Of a stretch of DNA of 64,000 nucleotides, positions 14,989-26,599 are shown piece after piece. The notes below the pieces were generated by a model that saw only the letters and a program-made list of their open reading frames with translations, ran no database searches and had not been told where the DNA came from. Origin of the DNA: Rhodocyclales bacterium (lineage in GTDB: Bacteria > Pseudomonadota > Gammaproteobacteria > Burkholderiales > Rhodocyclaceae); NCBI GenBank assembly GCA_003105015.1, contig PQAF01000027.1, positions 62,001-126,000 on the forward strand, in the 5' to 3' direction. Every line of letters begins with the position of its first letter. The stretch's first letter is position 1. Position numbers and translations under genes: made by a program.

Positions 14989-17429
14989 AGCATTGCGTCG
15001 TCGTCCACCGGCTCCGCCGCCGCATCCGCCTCGTCGCCCCCTCGCTGCTGCGGCAGACCGAACGCGGCTACCTGCTGGAAATCCTGCTGCGCAAGCACGC
15101 CGCAGTGAAGGACGTGCGCGTCGTTGTCGACATCGGCTCGCTGACCGTGCATTACGATCCGGCGCAGCTGCCGGAGGAACGCCTGCTGGCGGTGGTCGAC
15201 GCCGTGATCGGCAACCTCGCCGAGGCGCCGCCGCCGAAACCCGCCGCGGCCGCGCAGGCGCCGGACGGGCCGCAGGTGGAGTGTTCGGTCGCGGTGGAGG
15301 GCATGACCTGCGCCTCCTGCGCCCTGCTCATCGAGATGCACCTCAAGCGCGACCCGCAGGTGGCCAACGCCAGCGTGAATTTCGCCGCCGGCACGGCGAC
15401 GGTGCAGGGCAACCTCGACCGCGAGGCGCTTTCCGCGCACGTGGCGCGGCTCGGCTACGTGCCGCGGCCGATGGATACCCTGGCGCAGCGCCGCCTGCTG
15501 GTGGAGCGCGAGCGCATGCGCCTGGTCGAATCGAAGCGCCGCTTCCTGCAGGCCGCCTGGCTGACGGCGCCGGTGATGGTCACCGGCATGCTCATGCACC
15601 GCTCGCCGACGCTGCGCCTGGTCGAACTGGCGCTGTCCACCGTCGTGGTGTTCGGCACCGGCGGCGACATCTTCCGCAAGGCCTGGATGCTGGCGAAGCA
15701 GCGCGAAGCGAACATGGATACGCTCATCGCCCTCGGCGCCGGCGCCGCCTGGATCTACAGCCTGCCCGGCATCTTCCGCCGCTACCACCATGTCTATTTC
15801 GAGTCGGCCGCCGGCATCGTGACCTTCGTCCTGCTCGGCCGCTTCCTCGAGGAGCGCGCCAAGGGCAAGGCGAGCGAGGCGATCCGCAAGCTCATCGAGC
15901 TGCAGCCCGACACTGCCGTGCGCCTGCGCCGCGGCGTCGAGGAAATCGTGCCGATCGACGAAGTGCAGATCGGCGACCTGCTGCGCGTGCGTCCGGGCGA
16001 CCGCGTGCCGATCGACGGCGTCGTCGAGGACGGCCGCTCGGCGGTGGACGAGTCCCTCGTCACCGGCGAATCGCTGCCGGTGGCCAAGGCGCCGGGCGAT
16101 GCCGTCATCGGCGGCTGCATCAACGGCACCGGCAGCTTCACGCTGCGCGCCACCGCCGTGAACGGCGAAACCGTGCTCTCCGGCATCGTCAGGATGGTCG
16201 ACCATGCCCAGTCGGCCAAGCTGCCGGTGCAGAAGCTCGCCGACCGCATCTCCGCGCGCTTCGTGCCGGCCGTCGGCGCGGTGGCGGGACTGACTTTCGC
16301 CGGCTGGCTGCTGGCCGGCCACCCGGCGGCGCGCGCGCTGTCGCACGCCGTCGCCGTGCTGCTCATCGCCTGCCCCTGCGCGCTCGGGCTGGCCACGCCC
16401 ACCGCCATCATGGTCGGCACCGGCCAGGCGGCGCGGCGCGGCATCTACATCCGCAACGGCGAAGCGCTGGAGACCTCGAGCAAGCTCACCACCCTGGTCT
16501 TCGACAAGACCGGCACCATCACCGAGGGCAAGCCGGTGGTGACGGATTTTCTCGCCGCCGAAAGCGAGGACGAGGCCGCCCTCGCCACCTTCATTGCCTC
16601 GGCAGAAGCGCCCTCGGAGCACTTCCTCGGCCAGGCGCTCGCCGCCTGGGCGCGCGAGCGCGGCGCCAAGGTGCGCGCGGCGAAGGACTTCAATGCCCGG
16701 CCCGGGCGCGGCGTGCAGGCCTTCGTCTCCGGCAAGACCATCCGCATCGGCAACGCGGCGCTGCTCGAGGAAGCCGGCATCGACACCGGCAACTTCGCCG
16801 CGCAGGCCGAAGCCTGGGCCGGCGAGGGCAAGACGCCGGTGTTCGTGGCGATCGGCCAGCGCTGCGCGGCAATCCTCGCCGTGGCCGACCGGCCGCGCGA
16901 AGGCGCGAAGGAGGCCATCGCCCTGCTGCACCGCCTCGGCCTCACCACCGTGATGGCCACCGGCGACCTCGAGGCCACGGCGCAATACATCGCGCGCCAG
17001 GTCGGCATCGACCAGGTCGTCGCGCGCGCCACGCCCGCAGACAAGCTGGAACTGGTGCGCCGCCTGCAGGCCGAAGGCCCAAATGGAAAAAGGCGGGTCG
17101 GCATGGTCGGCGACGGCATCAACGACGCGCCGGCGCTGGCAGCGGCCGACGTCGGCTTCGCCATCGGCAGCGGCGCCGACATCGCGCTGGAGTCGGCCGA
17201 CATCACGCTGGTCGGCGGCGACATTACACGCGTCGCAGCGGGCATCGAGCTCTCCCGCCGCACCATGAGCGTGATCCGCCAGAACCTGTTCTGGGCGCTC
17301 GGCTACAACACCGTGGCGATCCCCGTCGCCGCCGCCGGCCGCCTCAACCCGATGATCGCCTCGGCAGCGATGGCGATGAGTTCGGTGTCGGTGCTGAGCA
17401 ACTCGCTGCGCCTGCAGCAAAACAAGTAA
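14985..17429 (+). CDS. copA: Copper-type P1B ATPase with two HMA-like domains
   Basis: An 814-residue heavy-metal pump. An HMA-like domain without cysteines (about 1-75) precedes a true HMA domain with GMTCASC (106-112). The transmembrane metal site is CPC at 463-465, the phosphorylated Asp507 is in DKTGT, an SEAPSEHFL (HP-type) motif lies in the N domain, and GDGIND is at 709-714. These mark a Cu(I)-type exporter, either detoxifying or supplying copper to cuproenzymes (CopA2/CcoI role). The GTG start overlaps the preceding stop, and the next gene begins directly after the TAA. The locus context favours cuproenzyme assembly. Confidence 0.93.
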   Translation: MKHCVVVHRLRRRIRLVAPSLLRQTERGYLLEILLRKHAAVKDVRVVVDIGSLTVHYDPAQLPEERLLAVVDAVIGNLAEAPPPKPAAAAQAPDGPQVECSVAVEGMTCASCALLIEMHLKRDPQVANASVNFAAGTATVQGNLDREALSAHVARLGYVPRPMDTLAQRRLLVERERMRLVESKRRFLQAAWLTAPVMVTGMLMHRSPTLRLVELALSTVVVFGTGGDIFRKAWMLAKQREANMDTLIALGAGAAWIYSLPGIFRRYHHVYFESAAGIVTFVLLGRFLEERAKGKASEAIRKLIELQPDTAVRLRRGVEEIVPIDEVQIGDLLRVRPGDRVPIDGVVEDGRSAVDESLVTGESLPVAKAPGDAVIGGCINGTGSFTLRATAVNGETVLSGIVRMVDHAQSAKLPVQKLADRISARFVPAVGAVAGLTFAGWLLAGHPAARALSHAVAVLLIACPCALGLATPTAIMVGTGQAARRGIYIRNGEALETSSKLTTLVFDKTGTITEGKPVVTDFLAAESEDEAALATFIASAEAPSEHFLGQALAAWARERGAKVRAAKDFNARPGRGVQAFVSGKTIRIGNAALLEEAGIDTGNFAAQAEAWAGEGKTPVFVAIGQRCAAILAVADRPREGAKEAIALLHRLGLTTVMATGDLEATAQYIARQVGIDQVVARATPADKLELVRRLQAEGPNGKRRVGMVGDGINDAPALAAADVGFAIGSGADIALESADITLVGGDITRVAAGIELSRRTMSVIRQNLFWALGYNTVAIPVAAAGRLNPMIASAAMAMSSVSVLSNSLRLQQNK
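16288..16297 (+). repeat. GACTGACTTT copy in the copper ATPase gene
   Basis: Exact copy in sense, encoding GLTF in VAGLTFAG with codons GGA-CTG-ACT-TTC. The context GGCGGGACTGACTTTCGCC is the fullest form of the motif in the window. Confidence 0.82.
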
Positions 17430-18131
17430 GTGGATCATTCGCACCACCAGGCCGTCGTTGAGTTCTCCTACGCGCTGGCCTTCATGACCGGGCTGCTCGG
17501 CAGCGGCCACTGCCTCGGCATGTGCGGCGGGCTGGTGTCGGCCTTCTTCATGAAGCTGCAGGCGCGCGGGCCGTGGCCCTACCTCACCTACCACGCCGGC
17601 CGCATCGGCATGTACGCCCTTGTCGGCCTCGTCGCCGCGCTGCTGGGCGCCGTGCTCGTCTCGACCGGCCGCATCGGCCTCGCCCAGGGCGTGCTGCAGA
17701 TCGTCGCCGGGGTCATCGTCATCCTGCTCGGCCTGGATCTCCTCGGCGTCTCGCCGATCCGCAACGTCTACGGCTTCGCGCCGGTGGCCTGGCTGCGCCG
17801 GCAATTCATGACCGCGGCGCAGAAAGGCCCGGTCGTCGGCGCGCTCATCGGCGGCGCCATCAACGGCCTGATGCCCTGCTCGATGACCATGGCGATGGCG
17901 GTGCAGGCCACCACCGCGCCGAGCCCGCCCGAGGGCATGCTGCTGATGCTGGCCTTCGGCGCCGGCACCCTGCCCTCGATGCTCTCCGCCTCCTTCCTCT
18001 TCGGCAAGCTCGGCCCGCGCCTGCGCGGCTGGCTGCTGAAGGGCGCCGCTCTGTTCGTCATTGCGCTCGGCGTGTCTACGCTGTGGCAGGGCGTCCGCTT
18101 CTTCCTCGTCATGTTCAAGCTGGTGGCGTGA
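17430..18131 (+). CDS. SafE/TauE-like (COG2836-type) membrane protein
   Basis: A 233-residue protein with six helices. GLLGSGHCLGMCGG near the start and GALIGGAINGLMPCSMT in the middle are the two half-repeats of this DsbD/UreH-related family. The paired Cys/His residues (SGHCxGMC, MPC) suggest metal or redox work. Relatives are encoded beside cbb3 oxidase or copper ATPase genes. It begins with GTG immediately after the ATPase stop. The N-terminus DHSHHQ adds further metal ligands. Confidence 0.9.
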   Translation: MDHSHHQAVVEFSYALAFMTGLLGSGHCLGMCGGLVSAFFMKLQARGPWPYLTYHAGRIGMYALVGLVAALLGAVLVSTGRIGLAQGVLQIVAGVIVILLGLDLLGVSPIRNVYGFAPVAWLRRQFMTAAQKGPVVGALIGGAINGLMPCSMTMAMAVQATTAPSPPEGMLLMLAFGAGTLPSMLSASFLFGKLGPRLRGWLLKGAALFVIALGVSTLWQGVRFFLVMFKLVA

Positions 18132-18132
18132 C

Positions 18133-18149
18133 TGCGGCGTTATGTCGCA
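18133..18149. promoter_or_regulatory. 17-bp palindrome, CRP/FNR-type operator copy B
   Basis: TGCGGCGTTATGTCGCA differs from copy A (9182-9198) at only two positions. A near-perfect -10 box (TAATAT, 18172-18177) begins 31 bp from its centre, the same spacing as copy A. It precedes the two nosL genes. The repetition of both sequence and spacing makes a shared activator very likely. Confidence 0.68.
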
Positions 18150-18210
18150 GGCAAGGTTCATTCGCAAAGCCTAATATTGCAGTGCAGAAACACTTTTTAG
18201 GGGGCCCGAA

Positions 18211-18816
18211 ATGAAACGCCGCGACATGCTGAAACTCTCGCTGGCCGCCACCGCCGCCAGCCTCGCCACTGCCAGCCACGCCCAGCAGGCCTGCCCAACC
18301 GACGGCACGCCGGCGCAATTCACGCCGAAGAAGCCGGCCGACGCCAAGCCGCTGGAGAACGAGTTCGGCAAGTACCTGAACTGCCCCTACTGCGGCATGA
18401 ACCGCAGCGAGCACCATCGCGCGCGCATGCTGGTGCAGTACAGCGACGACCTGGTCGACGGCGTCTGCTCCATCCATTGCCTCGGCCTGAGCCTGGGCGT
18501 GAACATCGACCGCGAGCCGAAGGCCGTCTGGGGGCCGGACTACGGTTCGACTGCCGAGCCGCGCCCGCTGGTGCCGGTCGAGCAGCTCACCTACCTCATC
18601 GGCGCCGACCTCAAGCACGCCATGACCAAGCGCAGCAAGCATTCCTTTGCTTCGAAGGAGGTCGCCGAACAGTTCCGCCAGAAGCACGGCGGCGAATTCG
18701 GCAACTTCGACGAGGCGCTGAAGCAGTCCTACCTCGACATGGCCGCCGACGTCGCGCAGATCCGCAAGAACCGCGAGGAGCGCCGCAGGAAGATGATGGA
18801 ACAGAAGCGCGGATGA
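18211..18816 (+). CDS. nosL: NosL-like copper protein with twin-arginine-like leader
   Basis: A 201-residue protein beginning MKRRDMLKLSLAATAASLATASHA, an export signal with Arg-Arg resembling a short Tat leader. The NosL copper motif appears as NCPYCGMNRSEHHRARMLVQY (CxxCGM, about residues 54-58), followed by the C/H pair in VDGVCSIHCLG. NosL supplies Cu(I) to nitrous-oxide reductase. This copy is longer than usual, with a charged C-terminal tail. It is the first gene after the operator/-10 region at 18133-18177. Confidence 0.9.
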   Translation: MKRRDMLKLSLAATAASLATASHAQQACPTDGTPAQFTPKKPADAKPLENEFGKYLNCPYCGMNRSEHHRARMLVQYSDDLVDGVCSIHCLGLSLGVNIDREPKAVWGPDYGSTAEPRPLVPVEQLTYLIGADLKHAMTKRSKHSFASKEVAEQFRQKHGGEFGNFDEALKQSYLDMAADVAQIRKNREERRRKMMEQKRG

Positions 18817-19289
18817 AGCGCCTGCTCGCCGCACTGCTGCTCGCCGTCTGGGCCGGCCTCGCGCCGGCCCAGGGCATCGTCAAGCCCGGGGCGAAGGACC
18901 TCTGCCCGGTGTGCGGCATGCTGGTGTCGAAGTACCCGAACTGGGTGGCCGTCGTGCAGTACAAGGACGGCCACGCGCATTTCTTCGACGGCGCCAAGGA
19001 CCTCTTCAAATACCTGCACGACCTGGCGAAATACGCGCCGGGCCACCGCCGCGAGGACATCGCTGCCATCCAGGTGACGGACTTCTATTCCCTGACGCGC
19101 CTCGAGGCGCAGAAAGCCTTCTTCGTCATCGGCTCGGACGTGCTCGGCCCGATGGGCCACGAGCTGGTGCCGCTCGCCACGCGGGCGGACGCCGAGGATT
19201 TCCTCAAGGACCACAAGGGGAAACGCATCCTCGGCTTCACCGAGGTCACGCGCGAACTCGCCGCCAAACTCGACGACGGCAAGTTTTAA
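18813..19289 (+). CDS. nosL: Second NosL-like copper protein
   Basis: A 158-residue protein with a signal peptide (cleavage after APAQ) and the NosL motif LCPVCGMLVSKYPNWVAVVQY. The domain continues through HFFDGAKDLFKYL. It begins at an ATGA overlap with the first nosL, so both are made together. It has no lipobox Cys in the leader, unlike many NosL proteins. Two divergent NosL proteins in tandem suggest heterodimer or relay use. No nosZ is in the window. Confidence 0.92.
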   Translation: MKRLLAALLLAVWAGLAPAQGIVKPGAKDLCPVCGMLVSKYPNWVAVVQYKDGHAHFFDGAKDLFKYLHDLAKYAPGHRREDIAAIQVTDFYSLTRLEAQKAFFVIGSDVLGPMGHELVPLATRADAEDFLKDHKGKRILGFTEVTRELAAKLDDGKF

Positions 19290-19295
19290 TCCTGC

Positions 19296-22200
19296 TTACC
19301 CCAGCCACTTGCGCGCATTGTGGAACATGCGCAGCCAAGGACCGTCCTCGCCCCATGTTTCCGGGTGCCAGGACATCTGCACCGTGCGGAAGATGCGCTC
19401 GGGGTGCGGCATCATGATGGTGAAGCGGCCGTCGGCCGTGGTGAGGCCGGCGATGCCGTCGGGGGAGCCGTTCGGATTGAAGGGATAGGTGGCCGCGACG
19501 CGGCCGTGGTTGTCGACGTAGCGCAGCGCGACGACAGCCTGCTCCTGCCTGCCATGCGCGGTGAAGTCGGCGCGACCTTCCCCATGTGAGACGACGATGG
19601 GCAGGCGGCTGCCGGCCATGCCGTCGAGGAACAGCGAGGGGCTCTGCGGCACCTCGACCATGACGAAGCGCGCCTCGAACTGCTCGCTGCGGTTGCGCGC
19701 GAAGCGCGGCCAGTGGTCGGCGCCGGGAATGATCTCGGCGAGGTTGCTCATCATCTGGCAGCCGTTGCACACGCCCAGCGCGAAGGTGCCGCTGCGATTG
19801 AAGAAAGCCTCGAACTCGGCGCGCAGGGCATCGTTGAAGAGGATGGATTTCGCCCAGCCCTGGCCGGCGCCGAGCACGTCGCCGTAGGAGAAGCCGCCGC
19901 AGGCGACCAGCCCGGAAAAGTCAGCCAGCGCGACACGGCGCGACTGCAGGTCGCTCATGTGCACATCGACCGAGGCGAAGCCGGCGCGGTCGAAGGCGGC
20001 GGCCATTTCCACTTGGCCGTTGACGCCCTGCTCGCGCAGGATGGCAATCTTCGGCCGTGCCCCCTTAGCGATCATCGGCTGAGAAATCCCCCCCCCGCCC
20101 CCCTTTTGCAAAGGGGGGAGCTCGGCCGGATCGAACGTCAGCGTCGCCGACAGCCCGGGGTCGGCGGCGTCGAGCAGCGCGTCGAACTCCTCCTGCGCGC
20201 ATTGCGCATCGTCGCGCAGCCGGGCGATCCGGTAGCCGGTCTCCGCCCAGGCGCGCTGCAGGTCGGCGCGCTTCTCCTTCAGCAGCGGCTTGGCGTTGCG
20301 CCAGACGCGGATCTCGTCGGCGGTGTTGAGTTCGCCGACCGTATGGCTGCAGGCGGCAAGGCCGTGGGCGCGCAGCACCTGCATGACTTTCGCGCGGTCG
20401 TCGCGGCGGATCTGCACGAGCGCGCCGAGCTCCTCGGCGAACAGCGCGCCCATGACGCGGTCGCGGAAGCGGCCGCTCGCGAGTTCCGGCTTGCGCTCGA
20501 GGCCGTCGGCATCGTTCATCAGCGGGTCCCAGCACAGCGTGTCGATGTTGAGCGAGACGCCGCAGTGGCCGGCGAATGCCATCTCGCAGGCGGCGGCGAA
20601 GAGGCCGCCGTCGGAGCGGTCGTGGTAGGCGAGCAGCAGGCCGGCCGCATTCAGCTCCTGGATGGCGGCGAAGAAACCCTTGAGCAGCGTCGCATCGGCA
20701 TCCGGCGCGTGCTCGCCCATCGAGGCGTAGGCCTGGGCGAAGGCGGAGCCGCCGAGGCGGTGCTTGCCCTGGCCGAGGTCGACCAGCACGAGGTCGGTGT
20801 CGCCGGCATCGGTGCGCAACTGCGGCGTCAGGGTCTTGCGCACGTCGGCGCAGGTGGCGAAGGCGGAGATGATGAGCGAAAGCGGCGCGGTGACCTGCTT
20901 CTTGGCGCCGTTCTCTTCCCACGCCGTCTTCATGGAGAGAGAGTCCTTGCCGACCGGAATGCCGATGCCCAACTGCGGGCAGAACTCGAGGCCGACCGCC
21001 TTGACGGTATCGAACAGTGCGGCGTCCTCGCCCGGGTGTCCCGCGGCGGCCATCCAGTTGGCGGAGAGCTTGATTTTCCCGATGTCGCCGATCAGGGCCG
21101 CGGCGAGATTGGTCACCGCTTCGCCCACTGCCATGCGGCCCGAGGCCGGCGCGTCGATCAGCGCCAGCGGCGTCTTCTCGCCCATGGCGAAGGCCTCGCC
21201 GAGCGTGCCCTGATAGGACAGCGTGGTGACGGCGCAGTCGGCCACCGGCACCTGCCACGGCCCGACCATCTGGTCGCGCGCCGTCATGCCGCCCACCGTG
21301 CGGTCGCCGATGCTGATGAGGAAGCTCTTCGAGGCCACGGCCGGCATGCGCAGCACGCGGAAGGCGGCGTCCTTGAGCTCGATTTCCGCGACGTCGAAAG
21401 GCGGCTGGTGGCGCGCCTTGCGTGCGACGTCGCGCGTCATTTTCGGCGGCTTGCCGAGCAGCACCTGCATGTCCATGTCGACGGCGTTGTTGCCGAAGTG
21501 GCTGTCGCTCACCACCAGGCGGCCGTCGGCGGTCGCTTCGCCCAGCACGGCGAAGGGACAGCGCTCGCGCTCGCAAATGGCGCGGAAGTCGTCGAGCCGG
21601 TCGGCAGCGATGGCCAGCACGTAGCGCTCCTGCGCCTCGTTGCACCAGATCTCGCGCGGCGACATGCCGGGCTCCTCGACCTGCACGCGGCGCAGCTCGA
21701 AATGCGCGCCGCAGCCGGCGCCGTGCGCCAGCTCCGGCAGGGCGTTGGAAAGGCCGCCGGCGCCGACGTCGTGGATGGAGAGGATCGGGTTCTTGTCCGC
21801 CAACTGCCAGCAGCGGTCGATGACCTCCTGGGCGCGGCGCTGGATCTCCGGGTTGCCGCGCTGCACCGAGGCGAAGTCGAGGTCGGCGGTGTTGGTGCCG
21901 GTGGTCATGGAAGACGCCGCCCCGCCGCCGAGGCCGATCAGCATGCCGGGGCCGCCGAGCTGGATGAGCAGCGCGCCGGCGGCGAACTCGACCTTGTGCG
22001 CGTCGCGCGCGGCGATGTTGCCGACGCCGCCGGCGATCATGATCGGCTTGTGGTAGCCGCGCACCTCGCCCGCCACCTCCTGCTCGAAGGTGCGGAAATA
22101 GCCGGCGAGGTTCGGCCGGCCGAACTCGTTGTTGAAGGCCGCCGCGCCGATCGGCCCCTCGATCATGATGTCGAGCGCCGAGGCGATGCGTTCGGGTTTG

Positions 22201-23246
22201 CCGTAACTGCCTTCCCACGGCTGGGCATAGCCGGGGATGTTCAGGTTGGAGACGGTGAAGCCGCACAGGCCGGCCTTCGGCTTCGAGCCGCGGCCGGTCG
22301 CACCCTCGTCGCGGATCTCGCCGCCGGAGCCGGTCGCCGCGCCCGGGAAGGGCGAGATGGCGGTCGGATGGTTGTGCGTCTCGACCTTGGCGAGGTAGTG
22401 CGTCAGTTCTTCCGAATACGCATAAGCGCCGCCGGGGCCGGGATGGAAACGTTTCGCCAGCACGCCCTCGAGCACGGCGGCGTTGTCGGAGTAGGCCACC
22501 ACCGTGCCGGCGGGACTGGCTTTGTGCGACTCGCGGATCATGCCGAAGAGGGAGTGCGGCTGCTTCGCCCCGTCGACGATCCAGTCGGCGTTGAAGATCT
22601 TGTGCCGGCAATGCTCGGAGTTCGCCTGCGCGAACATCATCAGCTCGACGTCGGTCGGGTTGCGCCCGGCCCTGGTGAAGGCCTCGACCAGATAGTCGAT
22701 CTCGTCCTCGGAGAGGGCCAGGCCCATCTCGCCGTTGGCGGCGACGAGCGCGGCGCGACCTTTGCCCACCACATCCACCGTCGCCAGCGGCTGCGGCGCG
22801 AAGTGGCGGAACAGCGCCTCGGCGGCATCAATGGCATCGAGCACCGACTCGGTCATGCGGTCGTGCAGCAGCGGCAAGGCGGCAGATAGTTCGCCCTTGG
22901 CGTCGACGTGGAAGGCGGTGCCGCGCTCGATGCGCGTCACGGCGGCGAAACCGCACTGGCGCGCGATCTCGGTCGCCTTCGACGACCACGGCGAGATGGT
23001 GCCGAGACGCGGCGTCACCAATTTCAACGTGCCGGCCGGCGACTTCCCCGCCGGATGCGCGCCGAGCAGGTCCTTCAGCCGCGCCAGGTCGGCCGCCGCC
23101 AGCGGCGCATTCAGCTCGACCAAATACCAGTGCTCGGCGGCCAGTCCCTTCAGCTTGGGCAGGACGGCCTGGACGTTCCGGGTGAGGCGGGCAAGGCGGT
23201 TGGCGGAGAAGGCGGCGGCGCCGCGCAGCTTGAGGACTTCGGACAT
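19296..23246 (-). CDS. purL: Phosphoribosylformylglycinamidine synthase PurL
   Basis: A 1316-residue full-length proteobacterial PurL. It uses ATP and glutamine to convert FGAR to FGAM in purine synthesis. It contains the N-terminal PurS-like part, the two-fold synthetase core ([23 protein letters not shown]), and a C-terminal glutaminase with nucleophile Cys in GVCNGCQMM and His/Glu in [10 protein letters not shown] chose MSEVLKLRG at 23246, since the upstream ATG adds nine unmatched residues. A palindromic repeat in the linker before the glutaminase encodes [10 protein letters not shown]. Confidence 0.97.
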   Translation of the reverse strand: MSEVLKLRGAAAFSANRLARLTRNVQAVLPKLKGLAAEHWYLVELNAPLAAADLARLKDLLGAHPAGKSPAGTLKLVTPRLGTISPWSSKATEIARQCGFAAVTRIERGTAFHVDAKGELSAALPLLHDRMTESVLDAIDAAEALFRHFAPQPLATVDVVGKGRAALVAANGEMGLALSEDEIDYLVEAFTRAGRNPTDVELMMFAQANSEHCRHKIFNADWIVDGAKQPHSLFGMIRESHKASPAGTVVAYSDNAAVLEGVLAKRFHPGPGGAYAYSEELTHYLAKVETHNHPTAISPFPGAATGSGGEIRDEGATGRGSKPKAGLCGFTVSNLNIPGYAQPWEGSYGKPERIASALDIMIEGPIGAAAFNNEFGRPNLAGYFRTFEQEVAGEVRGYHKPIMIAGGVGNIAARDAHKVEFAAGALLIQLGGPGMLIGLGGGAASSMTTGTNTADLDFASVQRGNPEIQRRAQEVIDRCWQLADKNPILSIHDVGAGGLSNALPELAHGAGCGAHFELRRVQVEEPGMSPREIWCNEAQERYVLAIAADRLDDFRAICERERCPFAVLGEATADGRLVVSDSHFGNNAVDMDMQVLLGKPPKMTRDVARKARHQPPFDVAEIELKDAAFRVLRMPAVASKSFLISIGDRTVGGMTARDQMVGPWQVPVADCAVTTLSYQGTLGEAFAMGEKTPLALIDAPASGRMAVGEAVTNLAAALIGDIGKIKLSANWMAAAGHPGEDAALFDTVKAVGLEFCPQLGIGIPVGKDSLSMKTAWEENGAKKQVTAPLSLIISAFATCADVRKTLTPQLRTDAGDTDLVLVDLGQGKHRLGGSAFAQAYASMGEHAPDADATLLKGFFAAIQELNAAGLLLAYHDRSDGGLFAAACEMAFAGHCGVSLNIDTLCWDPLMNDADGLERKPELASGRFRDRVMGALFAEELGALVQIRRDDRAKVMQVLRAHGLAACSHTVGELNTADEIRVWRNAKPLLKEKRADLQRAWAETGYRIARLRDDAQCAQEEFDALLDAADPGLSATLTFDPAELPPLQKGGGGGISQPMIAKGARPKIAILREQGVNGQVEMAAAFDRAGFASVDVHMSDLQSRRVALADFSGLVACGGFSYGDVLGAGQGWAKSILFNDALRAEFEAFFNRSGTFALGVCNGCQMMSNLAEIIPGADHWPRFARNRSEQFEARFVMVEVPQSPSLFLDGMAGSRLPIVVSHGEGRADFTAHGRQEQAVVALRYVDNHGRVAATYPFNPNGSPDGIAGLTTADGRFTIMMPHPERIFRTVQMSWHPETWGEDGPWLRMFHNARKWLG
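20081..20118. repeat. C/G-run palindromic element inside purL
   Basis: A run of C (with one G) leads into CCCCCCTTT-TGC-AAAGGGGGG (20098-20118), a perfect 9-bp stem with a 3-base loop. On the coding strand it gives [12 protein letters not shown] in the linker between the synthetase and glutaminase domains. Its composition differs sharply from the neighbouring codons. It looks like an inserted mobile palindrome kept in frame. Confidence 0.7.
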
Positions 23247-23348
23247 GACGGAAATGAACCCTGTAAAGCACAATTATACCCGAGCCGACACCTTGAATTT
23301 GCCCCGCCCTGCCCTCAAAATCTCTGGAAATCAACGGGAAAACCTGCC

Positions 23349-24209
23349 ATGTCCGCCCATTGCATCGACGTCACCGAAAACAACTTCATGCAGGAAGTCA
23401 TCGAGGCTTCCCGCCGCGTTCCCGTCCTCGTGGACTTCTGGGCGCCCTGGTGCGGCCCCTGCCGCAGCCTCGGCCCGATCCTCGAGAAGCTCGCCGCCGA
23501 ATATCAGGGCCGCTTCCGCCTGGCCAAGGTGAATTCCGACGAGAATCAGGCGCTGGCCGGGCAGTTCGGCGTGCGCGGCATCCCCAACGTGAAGGCCGTG
23601 GTGAACGGCCAGATCGTGAACGAGTTCACCGGCGCCCTGCCCGAATCGGCGGTGCGCGAGTTCATCGACGCCCTGCTGCCCTCGCCCGCCGAGCCGCTGC
23701 GCCAGGAGGCGATTGCGGCCCACGCGCGCGGCGAGACCGACGCCACGCGCAAGCTGCTGCTCGAAGCCATCCACCTCGACCCCAAGCACGAGCAGGCGCG
23801 CCTCGACCTGATCGGCATCCTGATCGACGCCGGCGACCTCGCCGAGGCGCAGCGCCTGCTCGACGAAATCATGGACGCCGGCAAGGACCGCACCCGCATC
23901 GACAGCCTCGCCGCGCGTCTCGCCCTGTCACAAGGTGCCGCCTCGGGCGCCGACGAAACGTCGCTGCAATCGCGCCTCGCCGCCAACCCCGCCGACCTGG
24001 AATCGCGCCTGGCGCTGGCGAACCTGCACGCCGTGAAGCAGGATTACGGTGCCGCACTGGAGCAGTTGCTGGAGATCGTGCGGCGCGACCGCACTTTCCG
24101 GGACGACATCGGCCGCAAGACCATGCTGCAGATATTCAGCCTGCTCGGGAGCGACAGCGACCTGATGCGCGAATTCCGCGGGAAACTGTCCTCCCTGCTC
24201 AACCGCTAG
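23349..24209 (+). CDS. cnoX: CnoX/YbbN-type thioredoxin-TPR protein
   Basis: A 286-residue protein with an N-terminal thioredoxin domain (WAPWCGPC near residues 32-39, cis-Pro in GIPNVKA) and a C-terminal TPR region from about residue 115. This is the YbbN/CnoX layout, a chaperone and holdase that works with GroEL. The WCGPC site is the full redox-active form, unlike E. coli YbbN (SxxC). It is divergent from purL with about 100 bp between. A GACTGACTTT copy begins two bases after its stop. Confidence 0.92.
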   Translation: MSAHCIDVTENNFMQEVIEASRRVPVLVDFWAPWCGPCRSLGPILEKLAAEYQGRFRLAKVNSDENQALAGQFGVRGIPNVKAVVNGQIVNEFTGALPESAVREFIDALLPSPAEPLRQEAIAAHARGETDATRKLLLEAIHLDPKHEQARLDLIGILIDAGDLAEAQRLLDEIMDAGKDRTRIDSLAARLALSQGAASGADETSLQSRLAANPADLESRLALANLHAVKQDYGAALEQLLEIVRRDRTFRDDIGRKTMLQIFSLLGSDSDLMREFRGKLSSLLNR

Positions 24210-24210
24210 A

Positions 24211-24220
24211 AAAGTCAGTC
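24211..24220 (-). repeat. GACTGACTTT copy just after cnoX
   Basis: Exact copy in non-coding DNA, one base after the cnoX stop codon (24207-24209) and before tex. Being free of coding constraint, it supports a DNA-level role. Confidence 0.8.
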
Positions 24221-24293
24221 GGCGCAGCACGGCGGCTTGCCTTTCGACGCGCATTTCTGCATAGTGCGCGGCTCGCAGTTTCCAGTTTCCGAA

Positions 24294-26591
<2,298 letters not shown>

Positions 26592-26599
26592 GAGCCGGA

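Noticed and set aside
14967..18167. Minus-strand open frame of 1066 codons
   Set aside because: Antisense to the copper ATPase and SafE-like genes; rich in His/Gly/Arg as expected of a shadow frame.
19713..22889. Plus-strand open frame of 1058 codons
   Set aside because: Antisense shadow of purL, with no recognisable domain.
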